Positions 8,983-17,827 of a stretch of DNA of 64,000 bases are shown one piece after another. The DNA lies in the NCBI GenBank assembly GCA_024225635.1, contig JAAEMK010000919.1, forward strand, positions 23,500 to 87,499, read 5' to 3'. This DNA is from Desulfobacteraceae bacterium (GTDB taxonomy: Bacteria; Desulfobacterota; Desulfobacteria; Desulfobacterales; Desulfobacteraceae). Within the stretch, counting starts at the first letter, position 1. Each line of letters opens with the position of its first letter. A model generated the notes under the pieces. That model had not been told where the DNA came from. It ran no database searches and saw only the letters and a program-made list of their open reading frames with translations. A program made the position numbers and the translations under genes.

Positions 8983-10890
8983 ATGGATAATCGACAAAAA
9001 ATAAATTTCATTTTCATTGGCTTGTTAACCCTTGGCTTGCTGTCCGGCTGCAGCCATCTGCAACGTGAAACCGCGTTGATCCCAATGGAATCGTTCTTTA
9101 AAAATCCGGAACAGACCGGGTTCCAGCTTTCTCCGGACGGTGTCTCCCTGGCGTTCATGAAGCCCTGGAAAAACCGGATGAACGTGTTTATCCAAAAAAT
9201 AGGGGAGCCCGGGGAGACACGGGTGACCCGGGCAACGGCAAGGGATGTGGCCGGGTATTTCTGGGCAAACAACAACCGGATCGCCTTTATACAGGACAGG
9301 GGCGGCAATGAAAATTTTCATCTGTTTGCCGTGGACACGGATGGCGGCAATCCAAGGGAGTTGACCCCCTTTGAGGGCGTTCGGGTCAATGTGGTTGACG
9401 ATCTGGAAGAGATCGAAGATGAGATGCTCATTGGCATGAACAAGAGAGATCCCCGTGTGTTTGATGTCTACCGCATCAACATCGATACCGGTAAAATGGA
9501 GATGATCGCCGAAAATCCGGGAAACATCCAGGGGTGGCTCACGGACAATGAGGGCAGGCTCAGAATTGCAACGGCCACGGACGGTGTTTCCCATTCCATC
9601 CTGTACAGGGAAACGGAAAAAGAGCCGTTCAGACCCATTGTTACCACCAATTTCAAAGAGCGACTGGCCCCCATGTACTTCACCTATGACAACCGGTTTG
9701 TCTATATGGCCTCCAATTTGGGCCGTGACAAAACCGCGATCTATAAATATGACATTGCCGACAACAAAGCCCTGGAATTGATCTATGAACACCCGGATGT
9801 CGATGTTTCCCATCTGTTGAGGAGTAAGAAACGCAAGAAGATCACCGGGGTGGCCTATGTGACGGACAAACGCCATTACCACTTTTTTGACGACCGGAGA
9901 AGAAAGCTCCAGGCAGACCTGGAAAAGCGCCTTCCCGGCCATGAAGCCGTTATTGCCAGCAGCAGCCGGGATGAAACCCGGATTCTGGTGAGAACATACA
10001 GCGATAAATCCCTGGGTGCCTATTATTTCCATGATCTGAATACCGGGGAATTCATGAAAATAGCGGATGTGAGTCCATGGCTGGATGAAGGAGATATGTG
10101 CGACCAGCAACCCATCTCCTATGAATCCCGTGACGGGTTGAGCATCCATGGCTACCTGACCCTGCCCAAAGGGGGGAATCACAAAAATCTCCCGGTTGTG
10201 GTGAATCCCCACGGCGGCCCCTGGGCAAGGGATTACTGGGGCTTCAACCCCGAGGCCCAGTTCCTGGCGAACCGGGGCTATGCCGTGTTGCAGATGAACT
10301 TCCGGGGTTCCACCGGCTATGGTAAAGCGTTCTGGCAGGCAGGATTTAAAAAATGGGGAAAAGAGATGCAGAACGACATCTCCGACGGTGTGGCGTGGCT
10401 GATTGAAAAGGGGATTGCCGATCCGGCCAGGATCGGCATCTATGGCGGCTCCTACGGCGGTTACGCAACCCTTGCGGGACTGGCGTTTACCCCGGATCTC
10501 TATGCCTGCGGCGTTGATTATGTGGGTGTCTCCAACATCTTCACCCTGCTTTCAACCCTGCCGCCCTACTGGGAACCGGGCAGGCGGAAGTTCTATGAAA
10601 TGGTTGGCGACCCGGTAAAAGACCGTACGCTTTTAGAAGAGGTTTCCCCGGTATTCCATGCCGATAAAATCAAGGCGCCCCTGTTTGTGGCCCAGGGGGC
10701 GAATGATCCCAGGGTGAAGAAGGCCGAAGCCGACCAGATTGTCAATGCCTTGAAACAGCGCGGTATTGACGTGCCCTATATGGTAAAGGATAATGAGGGG
10801 CATGGATTTCATAATGAGGAAAATCGGTTTGATTTCTACCGGGCCATGGAAGCGTTTCTGGGCAAGCATCTCGGGGGCAGGGTGAAATAG
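8983..10890 (+). CDS. S9-family peptidase (prolyl oligopeptidase type), lipoprotein
   Basis: Serine peptidase of about 635 residues. The N-terminus is a lipoprotein signal with lipobox LLSGC near residue 23, so the enzyme should be membrane-anchored outside the cytoplasm. A beta-propeller-like region follows (residues ~40-390). The C-terminal alpha/beta-hydrolase domain has the nucleophile in GIYGGSYGGYATL (Ser about 490), the acid in GANDPRV and the histidine in NEGHGFH. It probably trims peptides from their N-termini, as acylaminoacyl or dipeptidyl peptidases of this family do. AAGGA five bases before the ATG at 8983 favours this start over the ATG at 8968. Confidence 0.9.
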   Translation: MDNRQKINFIFIGLLTLGLLSGCSHLQRETALIPMESFFKNPEQTGFQLSPDGVSLAFMKPWKNRMNVFIQKIGEPGETRVTRATARDVAGYFWANNNRIAFIQDRGGNENFHLFAVDTDGGNPRELTPFEGVRVNVVDDLEEIEDEMLIGMNKRDPRVFDVYRINIDTGKMEMIAENPGNIQGWLTDNEGRLRIATATDGVSHSILYRETEKEPFRPIVTTNFKERLAPMYFTYDNRFVYMASNLGRDKTAIYKYDIADNKALELIYEHPDVDVSHLLRSKKRKKITGVAYVTDKRHYHFFDDRRRKLQADLEKRLPGHEAVIASSSRDETRILVRTYSDKSLGAYYFHDLNTGEFMKIADVSPWLDEGDMCDQQPISYESRDGLSIHGYLTLPKGGNHKNLPVVVNPHGGPWARDYWGFNPEAQFLANRGYAVLQMNFRGSTGYGKAFWQAGFKKWGKEMQNDISDGVAWLIEKGIADPARIGIYGGSYGGYATLAGLAFTPDLYACGVDYVGVSNIFTLLSTLPPYWEPGRRKFYEMVGDPVKDRTLLEEVSPVFHADKIKAPLFVAQGANDPRVKKAEADQIVNALKQRGIDVPYMVKDNEGHGFHNEENRFDFYRAMEAFLGKHLGGRVK

Positions 10891-10972
10891 ATCAGGTTGC
10901 CCATGGGGAGAGGGTCGGCAGGAGATGGTCTTTTCCCCTGCCGATAGATATTCCGGTTGCACGGATGGAAGA

Positions 10973-11027
10973 GGGGACGTTCCAAAAAAATCATACTGAA
11001 GAAAGTTATAATTTTATGGGCGTCCCC
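10973..11027 (+). repeat. Dispersed inverted-repeat element, copy 3
   Basis: GGGGACG and CGTCCCC form exact terminal inverted repeats around an AT-rich interior containing CTGAAGAAA and ATTTTATGG. A T-rich run follows. It lies between the converging ends of the peptidase gene and the thioredoxin-like gene and could terminate both transcripts. Closest to copy 1 (940-999) read in reverse. Confidence 0.6.
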
Positions 11028-11039
11028 TGTTTTGTTTTT

Positions 11040-11273
11040 CTATTTGTTCAGCCAGGCTTTGATGTCGTCTTTTTTGGGTACCTTGCCCGTGCATTTCACA
11101 TCCTTGTCGATGATCACGGAGGGCGTGGCGAAAACGCCGTACCCGGCGATCTCCATCATGTCCGTTACCTTCTCCACCGTGGCATCCGCGCCTGTTTCCG
11201 CGATGACTTCCTGAATCAGCTTTGCGGTCTTGTTGCACTTTGCGCAACCCGGACCCAGTACTTTGATCTCCAT
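11040..11273 (-). CDS. Small thioredoxin-like redox-active disulfide protein
   Basis: A 77-residue single-domain thioredoxin fold of the MTH895 / thioredoxin_3 type. The redox pair is C-A-K-C at residues 10-13, directly after the first strand (MEIKVLGPG), and the cis-proline loop ATPSV is near residue 50. Such proteins sit next to DUF318 permeases and ArsR regulators in many anaerobes. It is the last gene of the leftward ArsR-permease-thioredoxin set. It may supply reducing equivalents for the transported metalloid or thiol chemistry; that role is inferred from context. Confidence 0.88.
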   Translation of the reverse strand: MEIKVLGPGCAKCNKTAKLIQEVIAETGADATVEKVTDMMEIAGYGVFATPSVIIDKDVKCTGKVPKKDDIKAWLNK

Positions 11274-11321
11274 GTGTGACTCCTTTAGATTGATTGTAGT
11301 GAATTGAATTCCTGTTTTATA

Positions 11322-12392
11322 TTATATGATCATGTTGAACAGATAGCCGACAAAAAGAATGCCGCTGGCCACCACGCCGATGAAGGTTGCAATCAGCCGG
11401 GGTTTCAGCACCTTTCTCAGGATCACCATCTCAGGCAGGGACAGGGCGATCACGCTCATCATGAAGGCCAGGACCGTTCCAAGGGCAGCCCCCTTGCCAA
11501 GGAGCGCTTCCACCACCGGGATGATTCCCGCCGCATTGGAGTACATGGGCACCCCGATCACAACTGAGAGGGGAACCGACCACCAGGAGCCTTTGCCCAT
11601 GATGGACGCCATCACGCCCTCGGGGACAAATCCGTGGATGCCCGCGCCCACGGCAATGCCCAGGATCACATAGATCCAGACCCTGCCGATGATCTCTTTT
11701 ACCGCATCCCAGCCGTAGATGATCCGGTCGTTGAAGGTGAGCTTCTCTTCTTCCATGGACACGTCAGCGGCCTTTGTCTGGGTGACCCAGTCTTCAATGT
11801 GGTTTTCAAGCTTGAGCCGGCCGATCACCCAGCCCGCAAAGATCGCGATAAAGAGGCCGGTGCCCATGTAGATGACCGCCACTTTCCAGCCCAGGAGACC
11901 GTAAAGAAGGCCCAGGGCGATCTCATTCACCATGGGGGCCGCGATCAAAAAGGAGAAGGTGACACCCAGGGGCACTCCGGCGGTTACAAACCCGATGAAC
12001 AGGGGCACGGCCGAACAGGAGCAAAAAGGGGTCACGATGCCCAGCAGGGCGGCCAGCACATTGCCCGCAAACTCACTCTTGCCGGACAGGAACGCCCGTG
12101 TCTTTTCCGGCGTGAAAAAACTTCTGATGATTCCCACGCCAAAAACCACTAAAAACAGCAGCATCATCACCTTGGGCGTATCATACAGGAAGAACTCCAC
12201 CGACGCCCCTAAGTGGGAGCCTTTTTCCAGGGGCAGAGCAGAGTAGGCGGCCCATGAGGAGAGGGTGGGCAGGAAATGGTAAATGGTCCACCAGATGTAG
12301 ACCCCGATGGCACAGATGGGGATGGTTGCGGAAAGGCCGAAACCGGCCCAGGTTTCCCTGTTAAAGATGTTTAGTGTTGATTTTGATTCCAT
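11322..12392 (-). CDS. DUF318/ArsP-type permease
   Basis: A 356-residue integral membrane protein with about eight to ten hydrophobic segments. The hallmark TPFCSCSAVPLFIGF sits near residues 120-134, followed by GVPLGVTFSFLIAAPMVNE, as in the UPF0718 / COG0701 family. Members include ArsP, an exporter of trivalent organoarsenicals. A second symmetric block (NAAGIIPVVEALLGKGAALG) marks the internal repeat. It stands between an ArsR regulator and a mini-thioredoxin and is probably induced by a metalloid. Whether the substrate is methylated arsenic or another soft metal cannot be read from sequence. Confidence 0.88.
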   Translation of the reverse strand: MESKSTLNIFNRETWAGFGLSATIPICAIGVYIWWTIYHFLPTLSSWAAYSALPLEKGSHLGASVEFFLYDTPKVMMLLFLVVFGVGIIRSFFTPEKTRAFLSGKSEFAGNVLAALLGIVTPFCSCSAVPLFIGFVTAGVPLGVTFSFLIAAPMVNEIALGLLYGLLGWKVAVIYMGTGLFIAIFAGWVIGRLKLENHIEDWVTQTKAADVSMEEEKLTFNDRIIYGWDAVKEIIGRVWIYVILGIAVGAGIHGFVPEGVMASIMGKGSWWSVPLSVVIGVPMYSNAAGIIPVVEALLGKGAALGTVLAFMMSVIALSLPEMVILRKVLKPRLIATFIGVVASGILFVGYLFNMII

Positions 12393-12459
12393 GGCTTCTC
12401 CTGGGGTTTTGTTTATATGTGGTCACATGTCGATATATGATAATGAAAAAATATGCCGT

Positions 12460-12804
12460 TTATTTTCCGACGATATTTTCCCGGTGAATTCCGGGCAGTA
12501 TCCGGTTCAGCTCCTTGATCTCCTCTTCATCATCCAGCCAGTGTTTCAGATGGCCGATCATGTTGGCGGAATAGGGGGAGTCACTGCCGTCGGCCAGGGA
12601 GTAGTTGACCCACAATCCATCCTTGAAACTTCTCACAAGACCGGCGTCTTCGAGCATCTTCAGGTGCTTGCTGGCTGTTGACTGGGCAATCCCCAGGGTC
12701 TCCTTGATTTCACACACGCAAAGGGGGCGGGATTGAAGGATCTTCATCATCTTCACCCGGTTGGGATCAGAGAGGGCTTTCATTACTTTTATGAATTGGT
12801 TCAT
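12460..12804 (-). CDS. ArsR-family metalloregulatory repressor
   Basis: A 114-residue winged-helix repressor. The helix-turn-helix runs through CEIKETLGIAQSTASKHLKML. The cysteine pair C-V-C at the start of that helix (PLCVCEI) matches the arsenic-sensing ELCVC motif of classical ArsR. The tail beyond residue ~75 is longer than the wing requires. It heads the leftward operon with the permease and mini-thioredoxin. A palindrome about 23-46 bases upstream of the start (12827-12850) is its likely operator, giving autorepression released by As(III)/Sb(III)-like ions. Confidence 0.9.
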   Translation of the reverse strand: MNQFIKVMKALSDPNRVKMMKILQSRPLCVCEIKETLGIAQSTASKHLKMLEDAGLVRSFKDGLWVNYSLADGSDSPYSANMIGHLKHWLDDEEEIKELNRILPGIHRENIVGK

Positions 12805-12826
12805 TTGTCATCCTTATTTTTTATAA

Positions 12827-12850
12827 ATCGTTATAGCGGAATATAGCGAT
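12827..12850. promoter_or_regulatory. Probable ArsR operator palindrome
   Basis: ATCGTTATA - six bases - TATAGCGAT is a nearly perfect inverted repeat of nine-base arms (one mismatch). It is located 23 bases upstream of the ArsR start codon. Position and arm layout are typical for ArsR/SmtB operators. Confidence 0.65.
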
Positions 12851-13038
12851 GCGTTGGACCGGTGTCAATAATAAAAATGAAACGGGTCGATTCAAAGTCG
12901 GTCAAGCTTCCACCGGGAACTTCCTTTCCAGGGGAAGCGCGAATCCCCTTGAACAACTCTCCTTTAGATGGTACCCAGGAAAGGAACAATCTCCGTTGGC
13001 TGGGCATTAACCACATACTTTGCTTTGAGGCTGATGTT

Positions 13039-13923
13039 ATGCATGAGTGTACCGGTACCCAAACATTGAGTTCAGACAGTCAATCCCTTGATCTATCGAT
13101 CATCTCCTCCAGTGCGGATCTCGGCTGGCAGGGAATCCGGGTGGAACGCGCGGTGGCATATGACCTGGCCATGGATAAACAGGCGTTTCCCCTGCATACC
13201 TTTTCCCTTGTCACCGGACCTGCCTATGAATGGGAATCCTTGGAGAACGGCCGGTTTCAAAAAATGAGGAGCTGTCCGGGGGATGTTTCCGTATATCCGG
13301 CGGACCGGGCCGTTTCACAGAGATTTGAAGGGTACAAGGAGTTTGTCTGCCTGACCGTTGAGCCGGCGGCCCTGGTGAACATGGCTTCAGACCCGACCCT
13401 TGAGCTTAGGACCGGATTCCATAACAGGCACAACGTCAACGATCCCCAGCTCAAAGCCCTGCTTACCGCGTTCCTGGCCGAAGCCGAGGCCGGGGGGCCC
13501 AACGGCCGGATGTTTGTGGATGCACTGATGACCGCCTTTTCCGTTCATTACCTAACCCATTATGCCGAGACCCGCTTGTCTCCGGAGCCGGGGCCCGGCC
13601 TGGAACAGCGTCAAATAGGTAGGGCAAAAGAGTTCATCGCCGCCCACCTGGCTGAAAACATCTCCCTTGACCAGGTGGCCAAAGCCGCCGGGATGAGCAA
13701 ATTTCATTTCAGCCGCCGCTTTAAGGATAAGATCGGCATCACCCCCCACCAATACCTTCTCAAGAGCCGCACCCAAAAGGCAAAGGAACTGCTTAAAAAA
13801 GGCCGTTCCATCGCAGGGGTGGCGTATGAGCTGGGATTCAACGATCAAAGCCATTTTGGGCGGATCTTTCTGAAAAACGAAGGCGTCTCCCCCGGGGCTT
13901 TCGCAAGATCATTCCAAAGATAA
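13039..13923 (+). CDS. AraC-family transcriptional regulator
   Basis: A 294-residue regulator. The sensor region covers residues 1-190. The AraC domain is at the C-terminus: ISLDQVAKAAGMSKFHFSRRF for the first and IAGVAYELGFNDQSHFGRIF for the second helix-turn-helix, closing with GVSPGAFARSF. GAGG eight bases before the ATG at 13039 supports this start; a longer frame from a GTG at 12862 is unlikely because it would run almost from the ArsR operator. It lies 130 bases upstream of the SDR gene and is its plausible activator. Confidence 0.87.
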   Translation: MHECTGTQTLSSDSQSLDLSIISSSADLGWQGIRVERAVAYDLAMDKQAFPLHTFSLVTGPAYEWESLENGRFQKMRSCPGDVSVYPADRAVSQRFEGYKEFVCLTVEPAALVNMASDPTLELRTGFHNRHNVNDPQLKALLTAFLAEAEAGGPNGRMFVDALMTAFSVHYLTHYAETRLSPEPGPGLEQRQIGRAKEFIAAHLAENISLDQVAKAAGMSKFHFSRRFKDKIGITPHQYLLKSRTQKAKELLKKGRSIAGVAYELGFNDQSHFGRIFLKNEGVSPGAFARSFQR

Positions 13924-13994
13924 GCAAGAACATGCCATCATCCCTTTCCCGTTGATGCTATTTTCTTCCTGAATTGATGACGCAACCGGAACTT

Positions 13995-14027
13995 TTAAGC
14001 CGGGAACCCCGACCGTTTCCGGCTTAA
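13995..14027. promoter_or_regulatory. Inverted repeat upstream of the SDR gene
   Basis: TTAAGCCGG and CCGGCTTAA, perfect nine-base arms 15 bases apart, end 25 bases before the SDR start codon. There is no following T-run, which argues against a terminator for the AraC gene. An operator for the neighbouring regulator, or an RNA hairpin in the SDR leader, are both possible. Confidence 0.4.
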
Positions 14028-14052
14028 TGAACCATCAACAACAGGAGAGATC

Positions 14053-14790
14053 ATGAAAACAGCCATCATAACCGGTGCCTCTTCCGGCATTGGAGAAGTC
14101 ACTGCCAAAGCCCTTGCCGAAAACGGATTCAACGTGGTTCTTGTCGCCCGCAGGGAAGCCCTGCTGGTCAGGCTGAAGGAGGAGCTTGAAGCCGCCGGCC
14201 ATGCGGCCCTTGCCTGCCCTGCGGATATCACCGACCGGGGCCAGGTGAAAGCCGCGGTCGCCCAGGCCCTGGAACAATGGGGCCGGATCGACGTGCTTGT
14301 CAACAACGCCGGCATCATGCCCCTGTCATTCATGAAAAATTGCCATGAAGATGAATGGGACCGGATGATCGATGTGAATATCAAAGGGGTGCTCAACGGC
14401 ATTGGGGCGGTGTTGCCGGCCATGCAGGCGAAGAACAGGGGCCATATCATAAATGTCTCTTCGGTGGCCGGTATCAAGGTGATGCCCACCGCAGCCGTTT
14501 ATTGCGGCACCAAGTTCGCCGTTGAAGCCATCACAGAAGGCCTGCGCCAGGAATGCGCCATGTCCGGCGCTATTCGGACAACGGTGATTCGCCCGGGGGC
14601 CGTGGCCACCAATCTCATGGGCACCATCACCGACCCCGAGGTGCAGCCTTTTCTTGAGCAGGGGGCCCTGGGGGATTTTCCGTTCATACAGCCCAAGGCG
14701 ATCGCCGACGCCATTGTTTTTGCGGTCAATCAGCCGCCTGAGGTGAGCGTAAACGAAGTGGTGATTCGCCCGACGGCGCAACTGTTTTAA
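14053..14790 (+). CDS. Short-chain dehydrogenase/reductase
   Basis: A 245-residue classical SDR. The cofactor motif T-G-A-S-S-G-I-G is at residues 7-14 and NNAG at about 85-88. The catalytic set is Ser in VSSVAG (about 138) with Tyr and Lys in YCGTK (about 150-154). The residue after strand 2 is an Arg-rich VARR, which favours NADP(H). The best general match is the group annotated as SDR oxidoreductases of unknown substrate. Two broken pieces of a second copy occur at 17763-17810 and 20357-20522. It is followed at 43 bases by a small membrane protein gene, apparently co-transcribed. Confidence 0.92.
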   Translation: MKTAIITGASSGIGEVTAKALAENGFNVVLVARREALLVRLKEELEAAGHAALACPADITDRGQVKAAVAQALEQWGRIDVLVNNAGIMPLSFMKNCHEDEWDRMIDVNIKGVLNGIGAVLPAMQAKNRGHIINVSSVAGIKVMPTAAVYCGTKFAVEAITEGLRQECAMSGAIRTTVIRPGAVATNLMGTITDPEVQPFLEQGALGDFPFIQPKAIADAIVFAVNQPPEVSVNEVVIRPTAQLF

Positions 14791-14832
14791 CCTTGGGATG
14801 TCATGATAACAGGGCAAAGGGGAATAGCTGAT

Positions 14833-15297
14833 ATGAAAACATCAATATTGATCAGGGTTTCGTTTTTTCTCAACATCATGGTTGTCTCCATGGGGATGAT
14901 CGCCGGATGCCGGTATCTGTTTGCGACACAACTGCTTAAGTATCATCTTGATGCCATGTCCATTTCAGCATGGGCTCTGGTTGATGCCGGTCATCATGCA
15001 ATGCTCCTGACCTTTCTCCGGGTGGCGGGGTTGGGCATGACAACCGCGTCAACCGCCATGGGGATTCTGTTGTTCGGCGCATTCCGAAGGGGGGAGAACT
15101 GGTCCCGCTGGGGAATCCTTGGTATTTTCCTCATCCACTTCGGGCCGTTGCAGATAAACATGATCGGGCTTGCCGCGAATACCCCGGCATCCCCCCCGTA
15201 TCTTCTCAACACCGCAGCCATTGTTATGGCGGTAACGGCATTCTTTTTATCCCGGGATCTTGCCGGGAAAGAGGCGGGGAGGGGCCTTGCCGCATAA
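14833..15297 (+). CDS. Small integral membrane protein of unknown function
   Basis: A 154-residue protein with four hydrophobic segments, near residues 5-27, 52-77, 87-108 and 116-136. A polar loop lies after segment two (FRRGENWSRW). No catalytic motif was seen and I do not recognise the family. AGGGG ten bases before the ATG at 14833 supports this start rather than the ATG at 14803. It follows the SDR gene closely. A piece of the same gene is fused to an SDR fragment at 20503-20522, showing that the pair was duplicated together. Confidence 0.7.
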   Translation: MKTSILIRVSFFLNIMVVSMGMIAGCRYLFATQLLKYHLDAMSISAWALVDAGHHAMLLTFLRVAGLGMTTASTAMGILLFGAFRRGENWSRWGILGIFLIHFGPLQINMIGLAANTPASPPYLLNTAAIVMAVTAFFLSRDLAGKEAGRGLAA

Positions 15298-15323
15298 AGG
15301 CGGCCCCGGGGCGGGTCAATCCC

Positions 15324-15351
15324 CCAAGCCCGGTGTTTGTACCGGGCTTGG
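15324..15351. terminator. Hairpin between convergent genes
   Basis: CCAAGCCCGGT and ACCGGGCTTGG make a perfect 11 bp stem with a six-base loop (GTTTGT). It follows the membrane-protein gene and precedes the 3' end of the minus-strand gene at 15380. The T-run is weak on the plus strand. The preceding 15303-15325 matches the stop-codon region of the J-domain gene at 25509. Confidence 0.6.
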
Positions 15352-15379
15352 TATACGTTTCAGCGGTTCGATTTTTATT

Positions 15380-17200
15380 TTATACTGTTGTTGACAAAGA
15401 ACAACGTTCTCTCTTGCTGTCTTGCTTGTCTTGTACCGAATCATGCAGGGTGTCCAAGATCTGTGTCAGTAATCCGGCCGCCCCTTTTTTATCCTGAACC
15501 GCCAGATTTCGCAATTCATCCGGATCAATATCCAGATGCCGCAGCAGGGTAAATGCCTGATCATCTGTCAGGTTTAGCCATGATTCCGGAAGGTTCAAAA
15601 ACACCTTTTCCCTGTGGGGCGAAAAATAGTGCATCCGATCGCCATGGATAGATGGGACATAGGGTTGGGTAAGCATGGCCATTTCAAGTTTGAATCCCAA
15701 GTCTTTGGCAAGTCTCCTGGCAGCGATGGTGGAGGTGATCTCCGCCACTCCCTTGGTCTCAATTTTCACCACCGGCATATCCCCTGTCAGACCATCCATG
15801 CCAAGGGCGGCATAGGGAACTGCCAGGTGATAAAGAATATACCTGAACGGGGCTTCTATTCGATGGGATGCGGCCTGGTCCTCGCAGAAGCTCCGGGTGA
15901 CGAGGTCCATCACCTTTTTCCGGAATGCCGGGGTGTCTGCCTCTTGCCAAAGGCGGGCATACCTGGAGAAGACGAATTCCTCAAACCTTGCCAAAGCCCT
16001 GTCAAGAAGACTGCCTTTCACAGCCACAAAGGTCTTTACCCTGTATTGTCTTGAAACCGATTTGATAAACGGCAGATAAAGCTCTTCTGCCACCCGGTCC
16101 ACAATGGCGGAATAATTATCCATCGCAATTTGGGCTATTTCCTCTTTTTCGGCACGGATCAGGGGCTTGAGAAGGCCTGCCATCTGCTGTTTATATTGCT
16201 CCCCCGGAAGGGTGCAGTACAGGTCTCTCTCTAATGTCCTGGCCATTGTCAGGCCCCGCTGCAGTTCAGCCAGCGCCTGGGCTGTGGGACCGGTTCGGGT
16301 TTCAAAAAAAGTAAGGGAACAGATGCGGTCCTTGAATTCCTCAACAAAATCAGACAGGGCATGGGTGGTGGGAGTGTAGTTGCAATGGGAGTCACCGGCA
16401 CCGATTCTGTTTCCGGTCGTGGTATCAAATTCAAGTATTTCACCCGTATCAAGGATGATCCTGGCAAAGACTTCGTCAGCACCGATAATGCAAATGGCGG
16501 TATGGACAACAACCTTTGTCCGGTCTGTAAGCCTCCGGAATACCCCCAGGTCTGATGTGAACAGGGGGAGACCATTGCCAAGGAGATAGGTCGCCTTGAG
16601 TTGGGGAAGAATTTCACCGACATTCTCAGGGGTATTGAACATCAGGTCGCATCGGAGCATTATGGCGTGCATATTGCCGGACCGGCCAATAAATATACCC
16701 TTCTCCTCCTTCAGTTTTCCGGAGACTTCCTCCAATTCGCGCTGCTGGCGAAGGGTCAGGTTCTGCAATTCCGACTGAATTGCCGCCTTCTGCTCTTCCA
16801 GCTCTTCCAGATCCAGGGAAGGAGGATTCCAGGTTCCTTCCTTGGATAGTTTTAATGAATTTGTTATTTCAGCCAGAGAAACACCCAGGTGACGTTTCAA
16901 ATTTCCATATTTTTTTTGTATCTCATCAAGCGCCTTACCGGCTTTCAGGAATGTGCGGCTGAAAAACGGGAAATCCTTCCATGTCTCATCCGTGTTCATT
17001 TTTGCCTGTCTCAACAAAACATACTGGACTTTACCGCCCAGAAAAACCGGGTGAACTCTTCCGTCTGCCACCAGGGGATCTTTTGATCGCTGGTAGGCGG
17101 TATAGGGGGTCATCTCCACTGCAACCCCTTGTTTTCCGTTTCTGCACTGAACAGAGTCCAATCCTAGGAAATAATCGTGAACATTCTTTGTCTTTTCCAT
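15380..17200 (-). CDS. Large protein of unknown family
   Basis: A 606-residue protein I cannot assign. AGGAG nine bases before the ATG at 17200 fixes the start. The N-terminal 80 residues look globular (YFLGLDSVQCRNG). Residues ~130-165 are Glu/Lys/Gln-rich and probably coiled-coil (LEELEEQKAAIQSELQNL). There is no signal peptide or membrane segment, so it is presumably cytoplasmic. No nucleotide-binding, metal or catalytic motif stands out. The gene is alone on its strand and faces the SDR pair. Composition is like the neighbouring real genes, and the frame is long and free of stops. Confidence 0.7.
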   Translation of the reverse strand: MEKTKNVHDYFLGLDSVQCRNGKQGVAVEMTPYTAYQRSKDPLVADGRVHPVFLGGKVQYVLLRQAKMNTDETWKDFPFFSRTFLKAGKALDEIQKKYGNLKRHLGVSLAEITNSLKLSKEGTWNPPSLDLEELEEQKAAIQSELQNLTLRQQRELEEVSGKLKEEKGIFIGRSGNMHAIMLRCDLMFNTPENVGEILPQLKATYLLGNGLPLFTSDLGVFRRLTDRTKVVVHTAICIIGADEVFARIILDTGEILEFDTTTGNRIGAGDSHCNYTPTTHALSDFVEEFKDRICSLTFFETRTGPTAQALAELQRGLTMARTLERDLYCTLPGEQYKQQMAGLLKPLIRAEKEEIAQIAMDNYSAIVDRVAEELYLPFIKSVSRQYRVKTFVAVKGSLLDRALARFEEFVFSRYARLWQEADTPAFRKKVMDLVTRSFCEDQAASHRIEAPFRYILYHLAVPYAALGMDGLTGDMPVVKIETKGVAEITSTIAARRLAKDLGFKLEMAMLTQPYVPSIHGDRMHYFSPHREKVFLNLPESWLNLTDDQAFTLLRHLDIDPDELRNLAVQDKKGAAGLLTQILDTLHDSVQDKQDSKRERCSLSTTV

Positions 17201-17762
17201 TGCCGACAACTCCTCTTCTCTTAATAGTTTATGGTTGGAACTGATTGACGATATGCAGAATGGGGATGGATTTATTTGGAACTCACATTTCGCCCTTTGA
17301 AAATTGGAAAAAAATATTTAATCCCACTTAAAACGGAAGTGGTGATCAGACTGTTGCTGATTGTAGACTGGAAAAAAATCCGCCGTGTGACATTTTCCCG
17401 GGATAGCATCACAACGCTGCTTAATGGCTTCGTATGTTTTTAGTTTATATTTGTTCAGCTTTTCCTCCAAAAATAGAATGCCAGTTCAACTCGATGTTGA
17501 TGCCAACTCAACAATCAATAATAATCCCATGGTTTATACATAAAACCACACCACGTATGCGCGTTTACATCAAACCATATCAAGAGTCAATATATGAATT
17601 GAAATTGTCCAATAAGACAAGATATGACATGCCGTATTTTATTGTCTTTTCGAAAAGAATACGTTAGATAAGCTTTTACTAACTGAAAAAGACATTCGGA
17701 ATGCGGGAATAAAAACATTAGTATTTTTTTAAAAAAAGGCTCCCGGCCTGCTATACAGGAGC
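17201..17762. other. Intergenic region without a recognisable gene
   Basis: AT-rich sequence carrying the promoter of the 606-residue protein gene. Short open frames, such as one at 17434-17667, lack a ribosome binding site and show no family features. I see no repeat or RNA gene here. Confidence 0.5.
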
Positions 17763-17810
17763 CCCTATCCATAATATTTTTTCGGTGGCCGGCATCAAGG
17801 TGATGCACAC
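17763..17810 (+). pseudogene. SDR gene fragment A
   Basis: About 48 bases match the SDR gene around its catalytic serine (14443-14490). The central part TCGGTGGCCGGCATCAAGG differs from the gene by one base. The match stops abruptly at CAC, where J-domain-related sequence begins. It lies in the same orientation as fragment B at 20357-20522 and would precede it in an intact gene. Confidence 0.65.
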
Positions 17811-17827
17811 TGGGGCCCCGGAGCGGG

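Noticed and set aside
17434-17667. 77-codon open frame in the AT-rich gap
   Set aside because: No ribosome binding site, no family features, and biased residue content typical of AT-rich noncoding DNA.
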